From the NCBI GenBank assembly GCA_027493625.1, contig JAOSKM010000001.1, positions 1,021,489-1,085,488 on the forward strand: a stretch of 64,000 bases of DNA. Direction: 5' to 3'. This document shows positions 16,385 to 23,941 of the stretch, one piece after another. Within the stretch, counting starts at the first letter, position 1. Every line of letters begins with the position of its first letter. This stretch comes from Planctomycetota bacterium (GTDB lineage Bacteria > Planctomycetota > UBA8742 > UBA2392). The notes below the pieces were generated by a model, which was given only the letters and a program-made list of their open reading frames with translations, searched no databases and had not been told where the DNA came from. The position numbers and the translations under genes were made by a program.

Positions 16385-18219
16385 TTAACCTGCCTTGGTT
16401 TCAGCCTTGGTGCCGTTGGCGAACTGCAGCTGGTACAGCTTGGCGTAGCGGCCGCCCTGTTGCAGCAACTGGGTATGGCTGCCTTGCTCGACCACTTCGC
16501 CCTTGTGCAGCACCAGTATGTTGTCGCTGTGGGTGATGGTGCTGAGGCGGTGCGCGACTACTACGGCCGTGCGGCCTTGCATCAGCTGGCTCAGGGCGTC
16601 CTGGATCAATGCTTCCGTTTCGCTGTCGATGTTGCTGGTGGCTTCGTCCAGCACCAGGATCTTCGGGTTGAACGCCAGCGCCCTCGCGAACGCCAGCAAC
16701 TGTCGCTGGCCGGCGCTGAAGGTCGCCCCGCGCTCCGCCACAGGGGCGTCGTAGCCGCCCTTCAGGCTGCCGATGAAATCGTGGGCGTGAACCACGCGCG
16801 CGGCCTGTTCAACCTGCACGCGCGTAATCTGGTCATTGCCCAGCCGGATGTTGTCCAGCACCGTGCCCGCGAACAGGAACACGTCCTGCAGCACCAGGCT
16901 GAAGGCCTCGCGCAGGTGCGCCTTGCTCATGTGCCGGATGTCCACGCCATCGATCAGGATGCTGCCCTTCTGGATGTCGTAGAAGCGCATCAGCAGGCTG
17001 ATGACCGTGGTCTTGCCGCTGCCGGTCGCCCCCCACCAATGCCAGCGAGCTGCCGGCCGGCACCTTTAAAGCTGACGTCTTTCAGCACCCAGTCTTCGCC
17101 CTGGTAAGCGAACCACACGTTGCGGAACTCGATTTCGCCGGTGATGGCCGGCGCCCTGGGTTGCGCCGGGTCTTCCACGTCATTCTTCGTGTCGAGAATG
17201 CGGAACAGCCGCTCCGCGCTGGCCATGGCGCTCTGCAGCACGTTGTACTTTTCGCTCATTTCCCGGATCGGCCGGAACATCATGGGCGTGTACAGGAAGA
17301 AGGCGAAAAACGTCCCGAAGTCGAGTTGCTGCTCGAAGATGCTTTTAGTCCCCCACCACACCACCAGCATCACGCACAGGGTTCCCGCGAACTCCACGAT
17401 CGGGAAGAACAGGCTGAAGTTGAACACCGTGCGGTAGGTGGCGTCGCGGTAGTCGCTGCTGCGGGCGTCAAACTTCTCGGCCATCTGCTTCTCGGTGCCG
17501 AAGATGCGCGTGATGCGCCAGCCCTGGATGGTCTCGTTCAGGAAGCTGTTCACCACGGCCAGCTTCACGCGCATGTCGCGGAAGGCGTTGCGTGCGCGGC
17601 CGCGGAAAATCCAGGTCAGCAGCGCCATCACCGGGATTGAGCCGACCACGATCAGACCAAGCTGCCAGCTCAGCAGCATCATCATGGTGAGCGCGCCTAC
17701 CACTACCAGCGCGTCGCCGGCCAGCTGCACCAGGCCCGAGGCAAACACTTCGCCGATCGCCTCCACGTCGCTGGTCACGCGTGTGACCAGGCGGCCGACC
17801 GGGTTGCGGTCAAAGAAGCGCAGGGGCAGGCGCTGGATGTGGGCGTAGGTGTCCTGGCGCAGGTCGAGTACCGCCCGCTGGCCCAGCTTCTGGAACAGGT
17901 AGGTGTTGCCGTAACGGGCGAAGAACTGCACGGCCACCAGGGCCAGGAAACCGAACGAGAACCAGGCCAGCGTGGTCCAGGCCGCCTGCTTGTCGGCGTC
18001 ACTGGCGAGCTCGCTGCCCATCACCGTGAAAGGACCGTTGACCGTATCCCTAACAATAAGCGGGATCACAAGCTCGCAACCGGCCGCGAGCAGCATGAAC
18101 AGGGTGCCCCAGACAACCAGGCCGAGGTAAGGCCGCGCGTAGGGCACCAGGCGCTTGATCAGCCGGGCGTCGTACGCCTTGCCAAGGAACTCGTCGTCGT
18201 CGTGATAAGCTTCCGCCAA
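16385..18219 (-). CDS. ABC exporter half-transporter (MsbA/MdlB-like), frameshifted at Walker A
   Basis: A type IV ABC exporter with a six-helix transmembrane domain followed by an ATPase domain. Seen are the coupling regions ([20 protein letters not shown]), the Walker A ([10 protein letters not shown], after correcting a G homopolymer near 17029), a variant signature FSAGQRQL and the Walker [13 protein letters not shown], followed by [11 protein letters not shown] second indel near 17066 joins the linker to [11 protein letters not shown]. The corrected length is about 610 residues. The substrate is unknown; the FSAGQ/LSVGQ-type signature is usual in heterodimeric MdlAB/YheIH-like exporters. 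Confidence 0.9.
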
Positions 18220-18312
18220 CTGCCGCCTTCCAAGCCGCCCAAACCGGGCCCCAAACTAGACGCCGCCGCGCCGGATGCAACGCGTCGCCCCTGTACCAGC
18301 GGCGAAATTAGT

Positions 18313-18318
18313 TATACT
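18313..18318 (+). promoter_or_regulatory. TATACT -10 element upstream of the ESCRT-like locus
   Basis: TATACT lies 40 bases upstream of the ATG at 18358, in the divergent spacer with the ABC exporter. The -35 region (CTGTAC at 16-base spacing) is weak. It probably starts the transcript of the 18.3-21.8 kb operon. Confidence 0.45.
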
Positions 18319-18357
18319 CGATGCGAAGTGAGGCCGATGGGCGGCCTCTGGAGCCGC

Positions 18358-19134
18358 ATGACCGATCGTTCCGCCGCGCTTTCCGCCATGCAGAGCCTGT
18401 TTTCCGGGCTTGAAAGCCGCATTGTGCGCCAGCGCATGCTGCCCCACCCGGCGGAAGGCTCGCTGTACGATTTCGACCCCAACCGAGTCAGCCGCCGCAG
18501 CTATCGCTCCGGCGACCTGTCCCCCACCGGCAGCGGCGGCTTCTGCCGCCGCGAAAGCGTCGGCCTGCTGCATAAACCGATGCTGGGCCTGGCCACGGTC
18601 AAGGTGTGCGTCGTGCTGGACTTCGCGTTCAGCAAACGCCGCTTCACCGCCGAGGCAATCCAGGAAACTCTGCGCTGGTCGCTGGCGCCGCTGCGGCCTG
18701 ACATCTACTTCATAATGGGTATCGCGGGCGTACGCGACGAGCACGGCCTGGGCCATGACGACGAGCTGATCCGCGCCCTCAGCGGCGGACCAAACTGGCG
18801 CGCCTGCCTAATTGAATACGCAAGCCCGGGCTGGTCGGTGACCACGCCGATGGACGGCGCGATCCTGCCGGCGCTGTTCGAGAACCTGTTTGACCCCGAG
18901 CCTGTTGACCAGAAGATCGCCCGCGTCGATGCTGCACTGGCCGCGGCCCTGGAACTGAAAGAGCCGGGTGGTTTCCTGCTGATTGAAGACCTGGCGTCGC
19001 GGGTGGCGGTCGGGCGCGACCTGGTGACGGACCGCGCCCTGCTGTACGCCGAGCGCACACCGGGGCTAGGTGTGAAGCATGTCGGCGGCGACCTGATCAT
19101 CCAGCGCGACCGCTTCGAAAGTGTAAGGGCCTGA
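18358..19134 (+). CDS. Unknown protein opening the ESCRT-like locus; possible C-terminal winged helix
   Basis: The 258 residues match no family I recognise. The N-terminal part is polar. A central alpha/beta-like region has strands LATVKVCVVLDFAF and PDIYFIMGIAGVRDE. The last 50 residues (FLLIEDLASRVAVGRDLV, then a helix and the GGDLIIQRD wing-like hairpin) have the pattern of a winged helix. This is inference from sequence texture. The gene ends three bases before the first Snf7-like gene, so it belongs to that operon. An alternative ATG lies 21 bases upstream. Confidence 0.75.
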   Translation: MTDRSAALSAMQSLFSGLESRIVRQRMLPHPAEGSLYDFDPNRVSRRSYRSGDLSPTGSGGFCRRESVGLLHKPMLGLATVKVCVVLDFAFSKRRFTAEAIQETLRWSLAPLRPDIYFIMGIAGVRDEHGLGHDDELIRALSGGPNWRACLIEYASPGWSVTTPMDGAILPALFENLFDPEPVDQKIARVDAALAAALELKEPGGFLLIEDLASRVAVGRDLVTDRALLYAERTPGLGVKHVGGDLIIQRDRFESVRA

Positions 19135-19137
19135 GCA

Positions 19138-19813
19138 ATGAACCTGCTGGAACGGATCAAGATGATGCTCACGGGCTCTGCCGGCGAAGCCGAGCAGGTA
19201 ATCAAGGACGCCCACAGCACGCGTGAAATGCTCGAGCACCTCGACGAGCTGATCACCCAGAACGAGGTCGAGCTGCGCAAGACGCGGCAGGAGCTGGCGC
19301 GCCTTGAACTGTCGGAACGCGCGAGCATCGAGAACATCAAGTCAGGCCGCGTGGGCGACCGCGAGAAGGAATTCGTGCTGCTGCAGATCAAGCGCACGCG
19401 CACGCAGATGTCCAACCTGAAGCTGAAGGCGGACATCCTGAACAAGAACATCGAGCTGCACATGAACCTGGTCGGCAAGATCCAGGCCATGGAAGCCATG
19501 GACCTGCGCGGCATCGAGCAGAACGTGGTGGAACGCGTGATGCTGGATTTCGAAGAAGGCATGGAGAAGTTCCGCGATTCGGTCCACACCGGCGAGGGCG
19601 TGACCCAGACCCGCGAAGAGGTGCTGACCAGCAAGGACAAGGGAAGACCTGCGCAAGCTCGAGAAGGAAATCATGGGCGAGGCGCCGCGCGCGCAGCGCA
19701 CCACGGACGACGAGCTGCGCGAGATTGAAGAAGAGATCATGCGCAGCGAGAAGGCGCGTGAAAAAGAGTCCAAACAGACAACCCCGGAAAAGCCCGAAGC
19801 TGAGCTGGAGTAG
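19138..19813 (+). CDS. ESCRT-III/Snf7-like helical protein, paralogue 1 (one frameshift)
   Basis: The protein is almost entirely helical. A basic-start amphipathic N-terminus (MNLLERIKMMLTG) leads into a long helix pair rich in Glu, Arg and Leu (LRKTRQELARLELSERAS; LLQIKRTRTQMSNLKLKAD). A Met-rich segment follows (IELHMNLVGKIQAMEAMDLR) and then an acidic tail. An extra G near 19641 breaks the frame; the corrected tail ends in EKPEAELE at 19813, giving about 224 residues. The order hairpin, Met-rich helix, acidic tail is that of ESCRT-III subunits. Membership is inferred from pattern and from the Vps4-like ATPase two genes downstream. Confidence 0.65.
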
Positions 19814-19816
19814 CCG

Positions 19817-20435
19817 ATGGTAACCGATTTCTTCGCAAACCTTTTTCGGCACCAAGGTCGACCTGCGGAAGCTGAAGGTGAAGCTGCGCGAAGTCGAGCG
19901 CGAGCGCCGCAAGTACTTCATGGAGATGCGCAAGCTCAGCACGCGCCAGGCCGCGCTGATTGAGCAGATCAAGCGCGCCCGCCGCGAAGGCAACCAGATC
20001 GAGGTGGATTACGTCTGGGAAGAGTTGAAAGACATCAAGCACGACTTCGCCTTCCATCGCCGCGCCGCCAAGGTCAGCAACCTCGAGGGCATCGCGCTCA
20101 AGAAATACGTGCGGGGTCTCGAGCGTCTCGAGAAGCGCAAGGACAAGGACGGCATCAACAAGCTGCTGCAGCGCATCCGCAGCAGCGGCCTGGACGCCAA
20201 GCTGGCCCTGCAGCAGATCGACGAGCAGTCCTACATGGATGAGCTGAATGCCACGCTGGACGACCTGGGCCTCGAGATCGAAGGAGAGCTGGAGGACAGC
20301 GATCCCGAGAAGGCCCGCTTCCTCGACGAGATCGACACCATCAACCAGGCCGAGGAAGGCGGCGACTTCGAACAGGCGCTGAAGGCCGAGCAGGAGCTGC
20401 GCACGAAGCTGGAATCAGAAGAGGGAGCGATCTAG
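19817..20435 (+). CDS. ESCRT-III/Snf7-like helical protein, paralogue 2 (one frameshift)
   Basis: It starts three bases after the previous stop. One extra T in the T5 run near 19843 shifts the frame; corrected, it reads MVTDFFANLFGTKVDLRK and has about 205 residues. A strongly basic helical hairpin (EVERERRKYFMEMRKL, AALIEQIKRARREGNQIEV, RGLERLEKRKDKDGINKLLQ) is followed by an acidic C-terminal half with SYMDELNATLDDLGLEIEGE. The last helix (EQELRTKLESE) loosely resembles an MIT-interacting motif. The basic core and acidic regulatory tail match ESCRT-III architecture. Confidence 0.65.
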
Positions 20436-20478
20436 CGGCCGCGCGCTCACACGCAGATGAAAGTCCGATGAGACTCCA

Positions 20479-20561
20479 ACAGCGAATTACCAATAACCAA
20501 TTACCAATGACCAATGCCCCTGAATTGGAAATTGGTAATTGGTTATTGGTAATTTGCTGTT
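20479..20561. repeat. Heptamer palindrome B (ATTACCA-type units)
   Basis: The element runs from AACAGC (20479-20484) to GCTGTT (20556-20561). Each arm of about 38 bases is a series of seven-base units with consensus ATNACCA, and the arms are near-perfect inverted copies. It sits between the second Snf7-like gene and the Vps4-like ATPase gene and could form a long hairpin in their message. Confidence 0.9.
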
Positions 20562-20607
20562 CTGCCACGACGCCATTGCCCGCTGCCTCTTCCTCGAGGA
20601 CCGCCTG

Positions 20608-21846
20608 ATGGATCTGGGTCCCAAACTCAAGCGCGCCTGCGACGATGCCCTGCACAAGGCCAAGATGGCCTGGAAGTCCGGCGATTCGGAAACTGCGGCC
20701 GCGAACTTTGAGGCCGCCAGCAAGACCATGTTCAAGTACGCCGAGTACGCCCAGTCGCGCAGCATGGAGTACGCGCGCAAGCGCAAGGCCATCGAATACC
20801 GCGACTTCGCCCGCCGTCTGCGTGAAGTCGGCATCGAGGCACCCGCCGGCAAGGCTAAGCTGCCCACGCCGCCCAGCAGCAACGTAGATGAAGACGCCCG
20901 CCACGAAAGCGTTGCTGGCGAGACCGACAAGAGCATCAGCGAGGCTGTCTCGGCCCTGGTGCATACCAGCACCATCACCTGGGACGACATCGGCGGCCTT
21001 GAAGAAACCAAGCGCGACATCAAGTACACGCTGGGCCTCTCGCTGGCCAAGCCGCCCGAAGGCGTGAAGATCACCACCTTCCGCAACATGCTGTTCTACG
21101 GCCCGCCGGGCACGGGCAAGACGCTGCTCGCGGCCGCCACCAGCAACAGCCTGAAGGTCACCACGGAGGGCCAGGCACTGTTTTTCAACGTCAAGGTCAG
21201 CGGCGTACTGAGCAAGTACTTCGGTGAAAGCAGCAAGATCATCAGCGAAATCTACGGCGCGGCGCGCGACAACAGCCCCAGCGTGGTGTTCCTGGACGAG
21301 TTCGAGTCGCTTACCAGCAACCGCGACGGCGGCGAGCAGACCGGCGCCGAACGTCGCATCCTGAGCACCATCCTGGCCGAGCTTGACGGCCTGGCCGAAA
21401 AGGGCCGCAGCGACATCTTCGTGCTGACCATCGCCGCCACCAACCGGCCCTGGGAGATCGACGCGGCCGTGATGTCGCGCTTCGAGAAGCAGATCCTGAT
21501 CCCGCTGCCTGATGAAGAGACCCGCCAGGCGATCCTGGAAATCCAGCTGTTCAAGAAGGGCTACCAGATTGACTTCGAGCTGCACGAGCTGATCGACGAC
21601 ACGGAAGGTTACTCCGGCCGTGAAATCGAGCGGCTGTGCAAGCAGGCGACCTCGCAGATGATCGGTGAACTGAACGTGGACCTGCCGGAGCTGATTGACC
21701 GCGGCCTGGCCGCCACGCGCGGCTACCAGGTGAAGGTACGGCCGCTGACGCTGGCAGACTTCGAGCGCGCCAAGACCTACATCAAGCCGGTCACCAGCCC
21801 CGCAGAAATGCAGCGCTACCTCGACTGGAGCGTCGAGGCGGATTAG
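20608..21846 (+). CDS. Vps4/CdvC-like AAA ATPase with N-terminal MIT-like domain
   Basis: The 412-residue product resembles ESCRT-disassembling Vps4. Residues about 1-72 form three amphipathic helices with MIT spacing (ACDDALHKAKMAWKSGDSET, FEAASKTMFKYAEYAQ). After a linker, ITWDDIGGLEETKRDIKYTL opens a meiotic-clade AAA domain. It has Walker A GPPGTGKT (165-172), pore loop SKYFGESSKI, Walker B VVFLDE (E231), sensor IAATNRPWEID and RFEKQILIPLPDEETR, a near-copy of the Vps4/CdvC motif. The C-terminus (PLTLADFERAKTYIKP, then YLDWSVEAD) matches the Vps4/katanin terminal helix. ATG 20608 has GAGGA upstream; the earlier ATG lies inside the repeat. Snf7-like genes flank it. Family membership is strong; its role in membrane remodelling is inferred. 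Confidence 0.9.
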   Translation: MDLGPKLKRACDDALHKAKMAWKSGDSETAAANFEAASKTMFKYAEYAQSRSMEYARKRKAIEYRDFARRLREVGIEAPAGKAKLPTPPSSNVDEDARHESVAGETDKSISEAVSALVHTSTITWDDIGGLEETKRDIKYTLGLSLAKPPEGVKITTFRNMLFYGPPGTGKTLLAAATSNSLKVTTEGQALFFNVKVSGVLSKYFGESSKIISEIYGAARDNSPSVVFLDEFESLTSNRDGGEQTGAERRILSTILAELDGLAEKGRSDIFVLTIAATNRPWEIDAAVMSRFEKQILIPLPDEETRQAILEIQLFKKGYQIDFELHELIDDTEGYSGREIERLCKQATSQMIGELNVDLPELIDRGLAATRGYQVKVRPLTLADFERAKTYIKPVTSPAEMQRYLDWSVEAD

Positions 21847-21858
21847 TCGCCATGCACC

Positions 21859-22673
21859 ATGGCTGAAACGCGCATCCTGGTTGATCCCGCCCTGCAGGCC
21901 GAACTCGCGGCCGAGGGATGCTTGACCTGGATGCTCTTGCCGCGCGGGATGATCTGCACACCATCAAGGCCCGCCTCGAGTCGCGCCAGACCTACCGGCT
22001 GCAGACGTCCACGGGCCTCACCCTGTACCTGAAGCTTTACCGCGAGATCGAGCCGGAGTCCCGCTTCATGGGCCTGTTCGCCCGGCGCTTTGACTCGCCC
22101 GCTTCCCGCGAGTGGCACGTGCTGCAGCGTTTGCACGAGTTGCGCGTGCCCACCATGCGCCCGGCCGCGTGCCTTGAGGAGTTCGAGGGCAGTAGGGTCA
22201 CCCGCGCGGCGCTGTTGACTGTGGGCCTGGATGCCCCGCGCAGTCTGCAGAAGCTGGTGCAGGAAGACCTGGCTGAAGACCCGCAGCCGGCGCGGCGCCA
22301 GCAGATCGCCCATGAACTGGGTCGCATCCTGCAGCGCATGCACGAGGGCGGCGTGAACCACCGTGACTTCTACCTGGTGCACATCCGCGTGGGCCCGGAT
22401 GACGAGCTGTACGTGACCGACCTGAACCGAGCCGACATCCGCAAACGCGTCACCCGGCGCTGGCGCGTCAAAGACGTGGCGGCACTGCTGCACAGCTGCC
22501 CGTCGCTGGTAACGGCCACGGACAAGGCCCGCTTCGCGCGCGCATACTTCGGAGGTCGCCTGCGCCAGCACCGTGATTTCATCGAGGCCGCGGTCCGCAA
22601 AGCCGAGCGCATGACCGCCCACACCCGCAAACGCATGGCCCAGGGCGAGGCAAACTATCACGTGGTGGAGTGA
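21859..22673 (+). CDS. WaaP/InaA/Kdo-kinase-like small-molecule (lipopolysaccharide) kinase, one frameshift
   Basis: The kinase-like core is clear: a substrate/ATP lobe (TYRLQTSTGLTLYLKLYRE), the catalytic loop GGVNHRDFYLVHIRV and the metal-binding YVTDLNRADIRKRV, followed by RWRVKDVAALLHS. These match the Kdo/WaaP family that phosphorylates lipopolysaccharide core sugars. A missing G near 21916 separates the first 19 residues from the rest; corrected length is about 271. It follows the Vps4-like gene by 12 bases, so it is co-transcribed with the ESCRT-like genes. This may tie that system to the outer membrane, which is inference. Confidence 0.85.
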
Positions 22674-22734
22674 AACCCTGCGGACCGCGCGGGTAAAAAC
22701 AGTTACACTGGCCGCGCACACGAGAGGCTGACGC

Positions 22735-23340
22735 ATGGGCATATTCAAGAGCAAAGAAGAACGTCGCATCGCGCGCGACATGGAAATCAAGAAGGGCATC
22801 CAGCGCATTCGCCGCCAGATCAAGGAGCTGGGCAAGAGCGAAGAGGAGTGGCTGGAAAAGGCCCGCCAGGCCGCGCGCATCAAGGCCAACGACCAGCTCG
22901 CCTTCGTGCGCAAATCGCTGAAGGCTACCACCTTCCAGCGCCGCATGCTGGAGCGCCAGTTGCTCACTATCGAGGCCGCCTACCAGATGAAGAACCAGGC
23001 GGAAAGCTTTGCCACTTTCGCCGAATCCATGGGCGTGGTCAGCAAGAGCATCAACGAGGTCTACAAGACCACCGACCTCGAGGCGACGCAGAAGAATTTC
23101 GAGCACGCCATGATGCAGGCCGAAACCATGAGCCAGCGTATGGACCTGTTCCTGGACATGAGCAAGGACAGCCTGTTCGAGACCGACAGCGTCGCCGGCG
23201 AGCAGCTGGTGACGGACGACGAGATCGACCAGATGATCGGCGTCAGCACGGAAGAGCGCAAAAAGCTCACCCGCGAAGAGCTGGACCGCGAAATCGCCCG
23301 CGAACTGGGCGAAGACGTCGAGAAAGACGAAGTGAAGTAG
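22735..23340 (+). CDS. ESCRT-III/Snf7-like protein, paralogue 3 (best match)
   Basis: The 201-residue protein has the ESCRT-III layout. A short amphipathic and basic start (MGIFKSKEERRIARDMEIKK) leads to an alpha1-alpha2 hairpin (RIRRQIKELGKSEEEWLEKA; FQRRMLERQLLTIEAAYQMK). Next comes the Met-rich alpha3-alpha4 region GVVSKSINEVYKTTDLEATQ, then AMMQAETMSQRMDLFLD, which follows CHMP/Snf7 patterning closely. A negatively charged C-terminal tail ends in GEDVEKDEVK. It has a possible own promoter (TACACT at 22704-22709) and GAGAGG upstream. PspA/Vipp1 belong to the same superfamily, but the sequence is not a typical PspA. Confidence 0.75.
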   Translation: MGIFKSKEERRIARDMEIKKGIQRIRRQIKELGKSEEEWLEKARQAARIKANDQLAFVRKSLKATTFQRRMLERQLLTIEAAYQMKNQAESFATFAESMGVVSKSINEVYKTTDLEATQKNFEHAMMQAETMSQRMDLFLDMSKDSLFETDSVAGEQLVTDDEIDQMIGVSTEERKKLTREELDREIARELGEDVEKDEVK

Positions 23341-23362
23341 CCCGGTGCGTAAGCGCCGGGCA
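23341..23362. terminator. Hairpin after the ESCRT-like locus
   Basis: GCCCGGTGCG, TAAG, CGCCGGGC forms an imperfect stem immediately after the last Snf7-like stop codon. There is no T tract, so it may be a REP-type hairpin rather than an intrinsic terminator. The rest of the gap to 23464 shows nothing recognisable. Confidence 0.4.
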
Positions 23363-23464
23363 TCCGGCCGGAAACTGTGCGATGGCCTTCATCGAAGCGC
23401 CTTGTAGAAGCCTGCAACGTAATTGTAGGGGTACCCGCCAGACGCCCACCGCTGACGCAGTGGG

Positions 23465-23932
23465 CTACACCACGGGCATCTGCGCCAGGTTGGCGGGGAT
23501 GCGCTCCTCGACCCAGGCCTGCAGGCGCTCGAGTCGCGCGCGGGTTTCCGACTTGTGGTAGCCGAAGATGCGCCCTGCGTCAGGGCCGAAACTCTCGAAG
23601 TTGCTGTGTTCGATGCTGACGCGTACGCCTTCGTCAGTCTTTACCACGATCAGCATTTCCTCCACGGCGCCGCTCAGCCAACTGTACTCCCAGCGGCCGC
23701 CGATGCGCCAGTTCTGGTCCCAGGTGGTGTAGGTGAACTTGTCTTTGCGGTCACGGCCGACGTAGCGCAGCTCGAAGCCGCCGCCGACGTCCAGCTTGTG
23801 GTTGACGACCGGCACCGCCCACCAGGCGCGCAACTCGTGCAGGTCGGTCAATGCGCGCCAGACCGAGGGCAGGTCGGCGCGTACTTCACGCTCCATGCGC
23901 AGGTAATGCGGGGCCAGGATCTTGGTCGTCAT
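23465..23932 (-). CDS. SRPBCC (START-like / AHSA1-type) domain protein
   Basis: The 155 residues show the SRPBCC pattern: an initial strand with EVRADLPSVWRALTDLHELR, the tryptophan-rich AWWAVPVVNHKLDVGGGFEL, and a C-terminal helix. Such proteins bind hydrophobic ligands or act in stress responses. The ligand cannot be deduced. It lies downstream of murD on the same strand with a 9-base gap. Confidence 0.75.
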   Translation of the reverse strand: MTTKILAPHYLRMEREVRADLPSVWRALTDLHELRAWWAVPVVNHKLDVGGGFELRYVGRDRKDKFTYTTWDQNWRIGGRWEYSWLSGAVEEMLIVVKTDEGVRVSIEHSNFESFGPDAGRIFGYHKSETRARLERLQAWVEERIPANLAQMPVV

Positions 23933-23941
23933 GCGACAACT

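Noticed and set aside
19138..19813. Naming the helical proteins as PspA/Vipp1
   Set aside because: They share the general helical layout, but the typical PspA opening and core sequence are absent, and the Vps4-like partner argues for an ESCRT-III-like assignment.
20479..20561. Heptamer arrays as a CRISPR array
   Set aside because: Units are only seven bases, without spacers of uniform length, and no cas gene is present.
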